A stretch of 64,000 nt of DNA from Duganella sp. CF517 (lineage in GTDB: Bacteria > Pseudomonadota > Gammaproteobacteria > Burkholderiales > Burkholderiaceae_D), in NCBI RefSeq assembly GCF_900110275.1, contig NZ_FODC01000002.1:496001-560000 (forward strand). Direction: 5' to 3'. The translations under genes were made by a program, and so were the position numbers. The notes beneath the pieces are model-generated. The model was not told the origin of the DNA, ran no database searches, and was given only the letters and a program-made list of their open reading frames with translations. Positions 55,146-63,965 of the stretch are shown piece by piece. How positions within the stretch are numbered: the first letter of the stretch is position 1; every line of letters starts with the position of its first letter.

Positions 55146-55550
55146 ATGACCACCAACCATACCAACAACCCGGTGCACATCGCCGAAACCTTTTTCGCGC
55201 ACTGGAGCGCCAACCGCATCGACGAGGCGCTGGCGATGCTGTCCGAGGACGTCCTGTACGACAACGTGCCCTTCCCCGACATCGTCGGCCGCGCCGGCGT
55301 CGAAGCATTCCATCGCGGCTTCGGCATCGGCACCGAATTCCTGGTCGACTGGCAGGTGACGCACATCGCGGCCACCGGCAACGTCGTCCTCAACGAGCGG
55401 ATCGACATTTTCCGCCACAAGGACGGCGGCACCATCACCTTGCCGGTGATGGGCACGGTGACGGTGGAGAACGGCGAGATCACCGTCTGGCGCGACTACT
55501 TCGATCCGGCCGATTTCGATCGCCAGCTCAAACACGCCACGGCCGCGTGA
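55146..55550 (+). CDS. SnoaL/limonene-epoxide-hydrolase-like protein
   Basis: A 134-residue NTF2-fold protein with the pattern AETFFAHWSANRIDEALAML, FPDIVGRAGVEAFHRG, NVVLNERIDIFRHKDGG and ITVWRDYFDPADF. The Asn-x-Arg and Asp residues in NERIDIF and WRDYFD resemble the catalytic residues of limonene-1,2-epoxide hydrolases, so an epoxide or lactone-related reaction is possible. It is cytoplasmic and co-transcribed with the upstream SDR; AGGAGAGG lies just before the ATG. Confidence 0.82.
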   Translation: MTTNHTNNPVHIAETFFAHWSANRIDEALAMLSEDVLYDNVPFPDIVGRAGVEAFHRGFGIGTEFLVDWQVTHIAATGNVVLNERIDIFRHKDGGTITLPVMGTVTVENGEITVWRDYFDPADFDRQLKHATAA

Positions 55551-55699
55551 CGGCGCCAGACCGGCGCCGCAGTGCCCGCCATGAGTGCCGTCGTCATAGT
55601 CATGTAAGAAAAAAGTAGTGTGGGGCGTCGCATCAGGCGCGCTCTCGCGGTTGGAGCCGGACGCCATCGCCCCGGTGACGGCGCCCAGCGCCAGCGGCA

Positions 55700-55920
55700 G
55701 CCATCCGAGATCGTCTCGATGTCGTTAAACGGATAGAAGTTCATGAACTTGCCGTTGCTGCTCAAGGTCGGATGCGTCGTCAGCGGCGGCGACGATCCTT
55801 CCGGCGTGAACTCGCCGCGCTTGGTGCGGCAGAAATCATAGAGCTCGCGCTGGATCGGACGCGTCTCGATGTTCAGCACATGGGTGGTTCTTTCCGCCGC
55901 CTTTTTTGCCGCGTTTCCGC
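55700..55920 (-). pseudogene. Unrecognised decayed coding fragment
   Basis: A minus-strand frame reads VLNIETRPIQRELYDFCR, then SSPPLTTHPTLSSNGKFMNF and YPFNDIE before losing coding character. Another frame then gives LGWLPLALGAVTGAMASGS, suggesting a frameshift. It starts directly after the cyclase stop in the same frame. I do not recognise the protein. The remainder of 55551-55924 shows nothing else. Confidence 0.35.
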
Positions 55921-55924
55921 CTGA

Positions 55925-56860
55925 TCAGCGGATCGCCACCGGATTGACATTAACCTGCGTCGAGCCAACGTACAGCGGCTGGCCCAGCACAAACATGAAT
56001 TCCCAGGCCTGGTCGCGCACCAGCGCGCGGCTGTCGATCAGCTCCAGGTTGTAGATGCCGCGCTTGGCCAGCATGAACTGGTTGACCGGGAACTCTTCGC
56101 CGCTCTTGTTCGGATACACCTCCGATGCCCACGTGTCACCGCCGAAGGCGACGATGCCCTGGTCGGCCAGCCACTGCGCCGCTTTCATGCCGATGCCCGG
56201 TTCCGTTTCAAGGAATTGCTTGTTGTCCTTGCCGATCAGTTCCAGCCAGCCGGTGTTGAACAGCACGACGTCGCCTTTGCGCAAAGTGATGCCTTGCCGC
56301 TTGAGCACCGCCTGCAAATCGGCCACGGTGAACTCGGTGCCACCGGGGACGACGTCCCTGCCATAGTGCCTGGTCATGTCCAGCACCACGCCGCGCGTGA
56401 CCATCGGCGGCACCTTCTCGACGCCAAGCTTCTTGACGCCTTCGACGGTAACAAAGTCGGCCGCGCGGTTGCCGTTGTAGTAGACGTTGTCGATGCCGAT
56501 GTGGCCGATGCCGTTGAGCTGCGTGCCGACGCCGGTCCAGGCCACCGCCAGCTCGTCGTTGAAGGTGAACTTGTTCGGCCCCATCGTCAGCCCCGCCTGC
56601 TCGCCGGGCTGAATGTTGTAGAGCTTGAAGCTGCGGTGGCGGAAGGCCGACAAGTCTTTGCTGACCGGTACCGCCAGCGGATAGGTCTTGCCGGTCTTGA
56701 CCAGCGTGGCGGCCTGGCGCACCACTTCCGGCGTCAGCAGGTTGGCGGCGCCGATTTCGTCCTTGGGACCATAGGCCGAGGGATACCAGTCGGCTGCGAC
56801 GGCGGTGCCGGCCACCAGGGTGACTGCGGCGGCAAGCGCGATGTGTTTGAGGTCATTCAT
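55925..56860 (-). CDS. Exported cyclase-family (KynB/Cyclase) protein
   Basis: A 311-residue protein with a signal peptide (cleavage after AVAA, about residue 23) and the cyclase/kynurenine-formamidase-like domain: GAANLLTPEVVRQAATLVK, AWTGVGTQLNGIGHIG, RGVVLDMTRHYG, KGDVVLFNTGW and GIVAFGGDTWASEV. Members are metal-dependent hydrolases of amides and lactones. The usual motif GTQxDGxGH here has Asn in place of Asp, which could affect metal binding. It lies 42 bases downstream of dkgB on the same strand. Confidence 0.83.
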   Translation of the reverse strand: MNDLKHIALAAAVTLVAGTAVAADWYPSAYGPKDEIGAANLLTPEVVRQAATLVKTGKTYPLAVPVSKDLSAFRHRSFKLYNIQPGEQAGLTMGPNKFTFNDELAVAWTGVGTQLNGIGHIGIDNVYYNGNRAADFVTVEGVKKLGVEKVPPMVTRGVVLDMTRHYGRDVVPGGTEFTVADLQAVLKRQGITLRKGDVVLFNTGWLELIGKDNKQFLETEPGIGMKAAQWLADQGIVAFGGDTWASEVYPNKSGEEFPVNQFMLAKRGIYNLELIDSRALVRDQAWEFMFVLGQPLYVGSTQVNVNPVAIR

Positions 56861-56902
56861 GGGTGTGTCCTTTAAAAGTTATCGGTGGCTGAAACGGCAG
56901 GT

Positions 56903-57706
56903 TCAATCCCAGGCCGGCGCCAGGCCGTCCGGGCTGACTTCGCGGCCATTGCGTTCCAACGCGGCGATGCGCGCCATGTCCTCGTCGGTCAAATGCAGGT
57001 CGCGCGCCAGCAGATTGCCCGCCAGGTTCTCGCGCTTGGTCGACGAAGGGATCACCGAATAGCCCTCGCCCAGCGCCCACGCCAGCGCGACCTGCGCCGG
57101 GGTGGCGCCGTGACGTCGGGCGATGTCGGCGATGACCGGGTCTTTCAGCACCTTGCCGTAAGCGAGCGTCATGTACGAGGTGACGTGGATGCCCTGCTCT
57201 TTCAGGAAGGCCGTCAGCTGGCGGCTTTGCAGGTAGGGGCTCAATTCGATCTGGTTGGTGGCGATCGCCTCCTTGCCCACCGCCGCGATGGCCTCGCGGG
57301 TCAGCGCGATGTTGAAGTTGGAGATGCCGATTTGCCCCGTCAGCCCTTGCGCCCTGGCTTCGGCCAGCGCTTGCATATATTCCGTCAGCGGCACGCCGTT
57401 GCCTGGCGCGGGCCAGTGGATCAAGGTCAGGTCGACATGGTCGGTGCGCAGCTTGGCGAGGCTGTCCTTCAGGCTCGGAATCAGCTTGTCGGCGGCGTAG
57501 TTCGCGGTCCAGATCTTGGTGGTGACGAACAGCTGGTCGCGGGCGACGCCGGACTCCCCTATCGCCTGCCCCACATCGGCTTCGTTCCCGTAGATTTGCG
57601 CGGTGTCGATGGCGCGATACCCTACCTCGAGCGCGGTGCGCACCGAATCGATAACAACCTGGCCCTGCAGGCGGAACGTGCCGACGCCGAAAGATGGAAT
57701 ACTCAT
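56903..57706 (-). CDS. dkgB: Aldo/keto reductase DkgB
   Basis: A 267-residue NADPH-dependent aldo/keto reductase, the same length as Escherichia coli DkgB and very similar along its length: [31 protein letters not shown] (catalytic Asp and Tyr), TKIWTANYA (Lys), [12 protein letters not shown] (His), [13 protein letters not shown] and [12 protein letters not shown]. It reduces 2,5-diketo-D-gluconate and methylglyoxal-like aldehydes. AAGGAG lies six bases before the ATG. It diverges from a LysR gene and is probably followed by the cyclase in one transcript. Confidence 0.94.
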   Translation of the reverse strand: MSIPSFGVGTFRLQGQVVIDSVRTALEVGYRAIDTAQIYGNEADVGQAIGESGVARDQLFVTTKIWTANYAADKLIPSLKDSLAKLRTDHVDLTLIHWPAPGNGVPLTEYMQALAEARAQGLTGQIGISNFNIALTREAIAAVGKEAIATNQIELSPYLQSRQLTAFLKEQGIHVTSYMTLAYGKVLKDPVIADIARRHGATPAQVALAWALGEGYSVIPSSTKRENLAGNLLARDLHLTDEDMARIAALERNGREVSPDGLAPAWD

Positions 57707-57786
57707 GTGGATCTCCTTGCGTGATAAATCGAAGACCCCAGTGTGCGCGCTTTATTCTCCCGGAAAAAGCCGCGAATCCGGGAAAG

Positions 57787-57809
57787 ATATTTGATAATAT
57801 GTAAAATAT
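57787..57809. promoter_or_regulatory. LysR-type box (ATATTT-N11-AAATAT)
   Basis: A perfect inverted repeat, ATATTT and AAATAT separated by 11 bases, lies between dkgB and the divergent LysR gene. Its right arm overlaps the LysR ATG by two bases, and it is 80 bases upstream of dkgB. This matches the T-N11-A arrangement used by LysR regulators and suggests direct autorepression. Confidence 0.6.
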
Positions 57810-58707
57810 GAAGACGACTCTCGATGAAATGCAGCTGTTCCTGGCCGTGGTGGACAACGGCTCGATCACGGCCGCCGCCGAACAGCTGGGCCAGACCATC
57901 TCCGCCGCCAGCCGCACGCTGGGCAGGCTGGAGGAAAAGCTGCAAACCACCTTGCTGCGGCGGACCACGCGGCGCATGGAGCTGACCGAGGAGGGTTCGG
58001 CCTATCTGGACCGGGTGCGCGAGATCGTGGCGTCGGTGGAGGCGACCGAGGAGCAGATGTCGGTGCGGCGCGACACGCCGGCCGGCCTGCTGCGCGTGGA
58101 CGCGGCGTCGCCGTTCATGCTGCACGTGGTGGTGCCGCTGGTGCGCGGCTACCGCGAGCGCTATCCGCAGGTGCAACTGGAATTCAACAGCAACGAAGGC
58201 ATCATCGATTTGCTGGAGCGGCGCACCGACGTCGCCATCCGCATCGGCGCGCTCAAGGACTCGACCCTGCACGCGACGCCGATCGGCAGCAGCAGGATAC
58301 GGGTGCTGGCCACGCCGGACTACCTGGCGGCGCATGGCACGCCGAGGAAGGTGTCCGACCTGGCGCGCCATGCGCTGTTGGGCTTCAACCAGCCGGAGTC
58401 GCTGAACGACTGGCCGCTGCCGGACCAGAACGGACAGCCATTGCACATCCAGCCAACCATCCGTTCGTCAAGCGGGGAGACCTTGCGGCAGCTGGCCCTC
58501 GAGGGCGCCGGCATTGTTTGCCTGTCCGATTTCATGACCCGCGAGGATAGGAAAGCCAAGCGGTTCAAGCAGGTGCTGACGCAGCAAACCTTCGAGGTGC
58601 GCCAGCCGATCAACGCGGTCTACTACCGCAATACCGCGCTATCGTCGCGCATCACGTCCTTCGTCGATTACCTGAAGCGCGCCCTGGGCGACGGCGGCTT
58701 CGAGTAA
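57808..58707 (+). CDS. LysR-family regulator (dkgB-linked)
   Basis: A 299-residue regulator with HTH NGSITAAAEQLGQTISAASR and LLRRTTRRMELTEEG, and a substrate-binding-like domain from about residue 90 (YPQVQLEFNSNEGIIDLLERR). The ATG sits within an inverted repeat that is probably its own operator. By position it controls dkgB and the cyclase; the inducer is unknown. Confidence 0.92.
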   Translation: MKTTLDEMQLFLAVVDNGSITAAAEQLGQTISAASRTLGRLEEKLQTTLLRRTTRRMELTEEGSAYLDRVREIVASVEATEEQMSVRRDTPAGLLRVDAASPFMLHVVVPLVRGYRERYPQVQLEFNSNEGIIDLLERRTDVAIRIGALKDSTLHATPIGSSRIRVLATPDYLAAHGTPRKVSDLARHALLGFNQPESLNDWPLPDQNGQPLHIQPTIRSSSGETLRQLALEGAGIVCLSDFMTREDRKAKRFKQVLTQQTFEVRQPINAVYYRNTALSSRITSFVDYLKRALGDGGFE

Positions 58708-58719
58708 ATCGACCATGGC

Positions 58720-59820
58720 TCACTTTCCGGTCGCGAACAGGTTCTTGTACGCGGCGGGCTGCGAACGCCAGTACTGCCTGGGCGCCTCGACCTGCGCGCC
58801 CAGCGTGGCCGCCGCGTGCCACGGCCAGCGCGGGTCGTACAGGATGCCGCGCGCCAGCGCCACCAGGTCGGCGCTGCCGTCGCGGATCGCCGTCTCGGCC
58901 TGTTCCGGCGTGGTGATCATGCCGACGCCGATGACCGGCACCTCGACGTGGCGCTTGATCTCCTGCGCGAACGGCAGCTGGTAGCCCGGTCCCACGTCGA
59001 TCTTCTGCTGCGCCGACAAGCCGCCGCTCGACACGTGCACGTAGGCGCTGCCGCGCGCCGCCAGCGCCCTGGAGAACGCCACGCTTTGCGCCAGGTCCCA
59101 GCCACCCTCGACCCAATCGGTGGCCGAGATGCGCACGCCGACCGGCTTGTCGGCCGGGAAGGCGGCGCGCACGGCGTCGAACACCTCCAGCGGGAAGCGC
59201 ATGCGGTTTTCCAGCGAGCCGCCGTACTGATCGGTGCGCTGGTTGGATAGCGGCGACAGGAACTGGTGCAGCAGATAACCATGCGCGGCGTGCACCTCGA
59301 CCATGTCCAGGCCCAGCCTGGCGGCGCGGCGCGCGGTCTGCGCGAACGCTTCGCGCACGCGCGCCAGGCCGGCATCGTCCAGCGCCACGGGTGGACGGTC
59401 CGTTTCGGCGTACGGCACCGCGGACGGCGCCTCGGTGGTCCAGCCGCCCGCGTCCGCCGCCACTTGCGCGCCGCCGTCCCATGGCGCGGCGCACGAAGCC
59501 TTGCGTCCGGCGTGCCCGAGCTGGATGCCGATGGGCATGTCGGAGTGCTGGCGGACCGCCTGGAGCACGCGGGCCAGCGCTTGCTCGTTTTCGTCGGAGT
59601 ACAAGCCCAGGTCGGCCGGCGAGATGCGCGCCTCGGGCGAGACGGCGGTGGCCTCGAGGATCAGCAGGCCGGCGCCGGAAAGCGCCAAGCTGCCCAGATG
59701 AATCAAATGCCAGTCGGTGGCGCTGCCCTGCTCGGCCGAGTACTGGCACATCGGCGCGATGATGATGCGGTTGGCCAGCTCCAACGGCCCGATCTTAAAA
59801 GTGGAAAAGAGTTTGCTCAC
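58720..59820 (-). CDS. NADH:flavin oxidoreductase, YqjM/XenA-type ene-reductase
   Basis: A 366-residue FMN ene-reductase of the thermophilic-like class: PMCQYSAEQG with Cys25, WHLIHLGSLALSG, HAGRKAS, and the active-site pair HAAH in VEVHAAHGYLLHQFLSP. It reduces enones, nitro compounds and similar electrophiles. It differs from the NemA-like enzyme at 41748-42899 in all these class-specific residues, so the window encodes two kinds of Old Yellow Enzyme. It converges on the LysR gene with 12 bases between the stops. Confidence 0.94.
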   Translation of the reverse strand: MSKLFSTFKIGPLELANRIIIAPMCQYSAEQGSATDWHLIHLGSLALSGAGLLILEATAVSPEARISPADLGLYSDENEQALARVLQAVRQHSDMPIGIQLGHAGRKASCAAPWDGGAQVAADAGGWTTEAPSAVPYAETDRPPVALDDAGLARVREAFAQTARRAARLGLDMVEVHAAHGYLLHQFLSPLSNQRTDQYGGSLENRMRFPLEVFDAVRAAFPADKPVGVRISATDWVEGGWDLAQSVAFSRALAARGSAYVHVSSGGLSAQQKIDVGPGYQLPFAQEIKRHVEVPVIGVGMITTPEQAETAIRDGSADLVALARGILYDPRWPWHAAATLGAQVEAPRQYWRSQPAAYKNLFATGK

Positions 59821-60009
59821 GCCGTGCCCTTCGGTTGTGGGGAATGGGAACGATTATGTCACGACTGAAAATTTCATCTGTCACGGATGACGGGGGCGAT
59901 TCGGGCCGAACCGTGCAACGTCCGGCGCCTGGGTCGGGTTATAATTTTTGCATTGTTTTTTTAGCATATCGACCTACCCACCACTACCCACCACTACCCA
60001 GGACAAACC

Positions 60010-60471
60010 ATGCGCAACAAACAGGCATTCATGCGGATTGGCGCCGCCACGCTGCTCGCAATCGTGGCCAGCCAAGCCGCAGCCCAGACGCCTTCGGCCC
60101 AGTGGACCAAGGCCAAGCCTATCCTGGAGGCGGCCTTGACCTGCTCCAGGCTTGACGGCAGTTTCCAGACCGCCGAAAAGGCGCTGACGAGCGCGGGCTG
60201 GGACCGGGAATCCGCAGTGAATTTGCCGCTGCAGGTAACGCCGTTCGGCCTGCCGACGCAACGCGTGCTTGTCATGCGCGATGGCGGCGAGCACACCTAT
60301 CGCGCCTATCTGCCCGGCGTGACGGAGGCGCAATTGGTCAAGGCGGCCAAGCTGAAGCGCGGCAAGGACGGCCAGGGCTACGGCCGCGCCACCAAGCTGG
60401 GCGTGCTGACCGCCAGCGTCGAAGACGGCGTCACCGCGCTGACCTGCACGGTGAACACCGAAGACTACTAA
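60010..60471 (+). CDS. Exported hypothetical protein
   Basis: A 153-residue protein with a signal peptide (cleavage near AAAQ, about residue 26) and a mature part with one Cys pair: LTCSRLDGSF and ALTCTVNTEDY. I do not recognise the family. Its stop is immediately followed by the stop of the convergent siderophore receptor, with no base between. A short direct repeat (ACCCACCACT twice) lies at 59975-59996, just before the ATG. Alternative start M at residue 8 would shorten the signal peptide. Confidence 0.68.
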   Translation: MRNKQAFMRIGAATLLAIVASQAAAQTPSAQWTKAKPILEAALTCSRLDGSFQTAEKALTSAGWDRESAVNLPLQVTPFGLPTQRVLVMRDGGEHTYRAYLPGVTEAQLVKAAKLKRGKDGQGYGRATKLGVLTASVEDGVTALTCTVNTEDY

Positions 60472-62706
60472 TTAAAACCGGTAACGCGCCGTGACGTTGT
60501 AGCTGAGCGGATCGCCGAAGGCGTTGCCGCTGTCCAGCGCGGAGATGCTCTGGTAGTAGCTTCGGTCGAACAGGTTGCTCACGCCCAGGCTCACGTCGAG
60601 CCGCTTGGTGGCCTGCCAGCCCGCGTTCAGGTCGACGATCGCGTAGCCGCCCTGCCGGATCGGCACGTTGGTGCGGAAGATGCGGTTCTGCGCGCGCACG
60701 GCCGCGCCCACGCGCCAGGCGTTCAGATTGCCCGGCAGGCGGTAGCTGGTCGCCAGCCGGAGCAACCGCGTCGGCCGTTCGGCGGCGAAGCGCGCGCCGA
60801 CCTTGTTGCTGCCTTGCGCCTTGGCGTACTTGGCCGAGTTGAGGGTGACGCCGGCGCTGGCCTGCCAGTCCCGCGCCAGTTCGCCGGCCAAGGTGAGCTC
60901 GACGCCCTCGCTTTCCACTTCCCCGGTCGATTCCGAACACGACAGCACGCCGGGCGAGCACTGCCCCACCGGCAAGGCGTTGGCCAGGTTCTTTTGCTTG
61001 ATGCGGAATACGGCCGCCGAGGCGTTGAGCCCGCCGCCGAAATACTCGCCCTTGACGCCGGCCTCCATGTTGATGCCGGTGACCGGGTCGAGCAGCGCGC
61101 CGTTGCGGTCCACCGCGCTCTGCGGATTGAAGATGCTGGTCCAGCTGCCGTACAGCGAGTACGTACCATTGACGTCGTAGACCAGGCCCACGTACGGCGT
61201 CTTTTCATTGTCGATCTTGTAGCCCGAGCGCGCGCCGGTGAAGGTGTTGTGCAACGCGTAGTCGTACCAGTCCACGCGCGCTCCCAGCAGCAGCGACAGC
61301 GGATCGGCCAGGCTGAAGCGCGCAGTGGTGTAGACGGCCTGCTGCTTCAGCTTGACCGCTTGCCCGTAGTAAAAATCGTTCATCACAGGACGCTGCGGCA
61401 CGCTGCTGTCCCAGTTGACCGGGTCGAAAACGTAGTCGTACGCGGGCACCGACTGCAACCCCCTGTCCGACGTGTGGCGGTTGCGGTAGTTGGCGCCGAA
61501 CACGATCTCATGCTGCCGGCCCAGCAACGTGAATGGACCGGAGGCCTGCGCGTCGTAGCTGCGCTGCTCGCGGTCGTAGATGAAATTGTCGGCGGCGATG
61601 AAGCGGAACAGCTCGGTACCACGGACCCGGCCGATGCCGACCACCTCCGAATCCATATCGTCGGTCAGCGCCTGGCCGGCCAGCCTGGCCTTCCAGCCGC
61701 CACCGAGCTTGTGCTCGATCTCGGCGAAGACGCGGGTGTTGGTCTTGTCCCAGGTGGTCCAGTCGGGCGCGTTGCTGGTCGAACGGTCCAGCGGCAGGAA
61801 GGCGCCGGTTTGCGAGGTCGGCAGGCCGTACCAGGTCGAGCCGTTGTTCTTTTCCTGGTTGTAGTGGAAGCCCACGCTCAAGGTGGTGTCGCGCGACAGG
61901 TCGGCGTCGGCCGTGACGTAGGCCAGCTTGCGCTTGTGGCCGTAGTTGGAGATGAAGGTGTCGGTGTCCTGGTAGGCGAGCACGGCGCGGGCGCGCAGGG
62001 TGGCGGCGGCGTTCAGGGCGCCGCTGACGTCGACCTCGCCGCGATAATCGTTGTAGCGGCCGACGCTGCCGGTGAGCGCGACGCGGGTGTCGGCGGTCGG
62101 GCGCTTGCGCACGAAGTTGAGCGTGCCGGCCGGGGTGCCGGCGCCGATGGCCATGCCGGCCGAGCCGCGCAGCACTTCGATGCGGTCGTACATCGCCAAC
62201 GTGGCGAAGCCGAGGGTGTCGCTCTCGCTGGCCATGGTCAGGCCGTCCTCGGTGAAGTTGGAGATGGCGAAGCCGCGCGAATAAATACTGTTGCGGTCGG
62301 TGCCGTTCCGGTTGAGCGACAGGCCCGGGGTGATGTTGACGATTTGATCGACCGATTGCAGGTTCAGGTCGTCCATCTGCTGGCGGGTCACCACGCTGAT
62401 CGACTGCGGCGTCTCGCGCACCGACATGTTCAGCCGGGTGGCCGTGTTCATGCTGCGGGTCGTATACGAGCCGGTGCCTTCGGTGGTGTCGCCCGGCCCC
62501 GCCTGACCCGTGATCTGCACGGTCGGTATCGGCGCAGCATCGGCCGCGGCCGCTTCGGCCGGCTTATCATCCGCGTGCACGGGGTTGACGCCCAACAACG
62601 CAAGCGCCCCGGCAACGGCCATCGACATCACGCGCGGACGCCATGCCGCATCGACACGCCGGCCAAAACTATTCCGTACACCGGCCTCTAACTTCTTTGA
62701 TCGCAT
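60472..62706 (-). CDS. TonB-dependent siderophore receptor
   Basis: A 744-residue outer membrane receptor of the siderophore type. It has an extended signal region, a TonB-box-proximal segment (PIPTVQITG), a plug with TRSMNTATRLNMSVRETPQS, ISVVTRQQMDDL, YSRGFAISNFTEDG and MYDRIEVLRGSAGMAIGAGTP, and a barrel ending VTARYRF. Wording of the plug matches ferric siderophore receptors such as FhuE/FpvA types. The ATG at 62706 is preferred because GGGAG lies six bases upstream. A Fur-box-like site 82 bases upstream indicates repression by iron. Confidence 0.93.
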   Translation of the reverse strand: MRSKKLEAGVRNSFGRRVDAAWRPRVMSMAVAGALALLGVNPVHADDKPAEAAAADAAPIPTVQITGQAGPGDTTEGTGSYTTRSMNTATRLNMSVRETPQSISVVTRQQMDDLNLQSVDQIVNITPGLSLNRNGTDRNSIYSRGFAISNFTEDGLTMASESDTLGFATLAMYDRIEVLRGSAGMAIGAGTPAGTLNFVRKRPTADTRVALTGSVGRYNDYRGEVDVSGALNAAATLRARAVLAYQDTDTFISNYGHKRKLAYVTADADLSRDTTLSVGFHYNQEKNNGSTWYGLPTSQTGAFLPLDRSTSNAPDWTTWDKTNTRVFAEIEHKLGGGWKARLAGQALTDDMDSEVVGIGRVRGTELFRFIAADNFIYDREQRSYDAQASGPFTLLGRQHEIVFGANYRNRHTSDRGLQSVPAYDYVFDPVNWDSSVPQRPVMNDFYYGQAVKLKQQAVYTTARFSLADPLSLLLGARVDWYDYALHNTFTGARSGYKIDNEKTPYVGLVYDVNGTYSLYGSWTSIFNPQSAVDRNGALLDPVTGINMEAGVKGEYFGGGLNASAAVFRIKQKNLANALPVGQCSPGVLSCSESTGEVESEGVELTLAGELARDWQASAGVTLNSAKYAKAQGSNKVGARFAAERPTRLLRLATSYRLPGNLNAWRVGAAVRAQNRIFRTNVPIRQGGYAIVDLNAGWQATKRLDVSLGVSNLFDRSYYQSISALDSGNAFGDPLSYNVTARYRF

Positions 62707-62787
62707 TACCACTCCCTTTGTATAACGGCGGATTGTTATCTGGCTGGGAGAGCGCTGCGCCTGGCTGATATTCTATATTTCCTCAAT

Positions 62788-62808
62788 AAATGAGAATCAT
62801 TCGCATTT
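62788..62808. promoter_or_regulatory. Fur box
   Basis: AAATGAGAATCATTCGCATTT matches most of the 19-base Fur consensus (GATAATGATAATCATTATC), with the characteristic overlapping GAGAATCATT core. It lies 82 bases upstream of the siderophore receptor, as expected for iron repression. (21-base site shown as two overlapping parts: AAATGAGAATCATT and ATCATTCGCATTT.). Confidence 0.75.
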
Positions 62809-62938
62809 TAGTGACCGATTGTCAGTCGCGCAAGGGGTAAACGTGGCGTGTGCCGTTGGGGCCGGCAATGGGCCTGTAGAATCGTGCAATCGGAAAGCGG
62901 GGCCCCACTCTCCGACTCGCTCAACTACGCCTCGGCGC

Positions 62939-63706
62939 TCAGGCCGCTTTTGTCGCCGAAGCGGCGCGCGACTTGCGGCGCTTCATCCAGCCGACCATGC
63001 CCAGGCCGCCCAGCATCATCGCGTAGGTCGATGGCTCCGGCACGGCGCTGACGGAGATATTGTCGACCGCGACATCGAAGTCCGTGAAACCGTACATATA
63101 GCCGGGGACGTAGGTGGTGAAGACCAATTCGTCGACGCCGGACAGCACGTCGGCGAAGCTGCGGCCTGGCGGCAGGCCGGGACCGCCGGCATCGTCGGAC
63201 GACCCGTAACCGCCCCAACCGGTCGGCAGAGCGGTCGACGTCGTATCACCGATAGTTACAGACAAATGCTGCCAGCCCTTGGTGTAGTCGATGGTGCCCA
63301 GGTCATACCAAACGCTGGTGTACGGCATGCCCTGCGGCGTGTTGCCATAGTCGCGCAGTTCGACCACCATGTTGCGCGAGACTTCCTGGCCGAAGAACCG
63401 AATCGAGTTGGCAATGACGTCCAGGCCGATGGTGACGCTACCAAGTTTGCCATAATCGCCCAGGTAGGACTGGTTGGTGCTGTTGCTGAAGCTGATACCG
63501 AAGTTTTCCATCACCGTGTGCAAGGCCGGCGCCCCGTTGCCCAGGTTGGGATTGATGCCGGAGCCGCCGACGCCATTGGCCGGCTGCATGCCTTCCCACC
63601 CTTGCGCCCCATTGGAAAAATCGACGAACGAGGAGCCCGGCGCGGCCGTCGCCAAGCCGCCGGCGAGCGACAACGTCAATGCCATCATTGCTTTATTCAA
63701 AGTCAT
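62939..63706 (-). CDS. PEP-CTERM sorting domain protein
   Basis: A 255-residue exported protein: a signal peptide to about residue 22 (GGLATAAPG), a beta-rich mature domain starting SFVDFSNGAQGWEGMQ, and the C-terminal sorting signal VPEPSTYAMMLGGLGMVGW followed by MKRRKS and a short tail. Such proteins are processed by exosortase and are thought to reach the cell surface or extracellular polysaccharide. No exosortase gene is in the window. A Trp/Gly-rich surface domain without recognised enzyme motif suggests a structural role. It is monocistronic. Confidence 0.92.
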   Translation of the reverse strand: MTLNKAMMALTLSLAGGLATAAPGSSFVDFSNGAQGWEGMQPANGVGGSGINPNLGNGAPALHTVMENFGISFSNSTNQSYLGDYGKLGSVTIGLDVIANSIRFFGQEVSRNMVVELRDYGNTPQGMPYTSVWYDLGTIDYTKGWQHLSVTIGDTTSTALPTGWGGYGSSDDAGGPGLPPGRSFADVLSGVDELVFTTYVPGYMYGFTDFDVAVDNISVSAVPEPSTYAMMLGGLGMVGWMKRRKSRAASATKAA

Positions 63707-63849
63707 GAGTCTTCCTTTTTATCAGACAGTTAGAGAGATAGCGCTAACACCACACCCACTTTTCGGCGGCCTGCGGTTGGCCGGCCGCCGCTACGAAGCA
63801 CATCAGAATTAATGTTTTCTTAAGTGGGTGTAAGGCGATTCTGTTGTTT

Positions 63850-63965
63850 GGCGGACTCGACTGTCAAAGCTTGCATGAAACTATTTTGTAAGGAAAATGT
63901 AACCAAGTTTCTGTGGAAATATGTGATATTCCGACAAGAAACTGTAACAAAAAGTTTCAGAAGAC
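63850..63965. promoter_or_regulatory. AT-rich region with repeated GAAACT/AGTTTC hairpins
   Basis: In the otherwise gene-free 63707-64000, two inverted repeats with the same arms occur: GAAACT at 63877-63882 with AGTTTC at 63906-63911, and GAAACT at 63938-63943 with AGTTTC at 63953-63958. TGTAA occurs three times between and inside them. It is 170-250 bases upstream of the PEP-CTERM gene and may control it or a gene beyond the right edge. The remaining sequence shows nothing supportable. Confidence 0.4.

Noticed and set aside
55092..55879. Minus-strand genes opposite the SnoaL-like gene and beyond
   Set aside because: The parts over 55146-55550 are antisense shadows. Only the short 55700-55920 piece has some coding character and is listed as a decayed fragment.
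59975..59999. Short ACCCACCACT direct repeat before the 60010 gene
   Set aside because: Only two copies of ten bases, likely slippage in the leader; no function can be argued.
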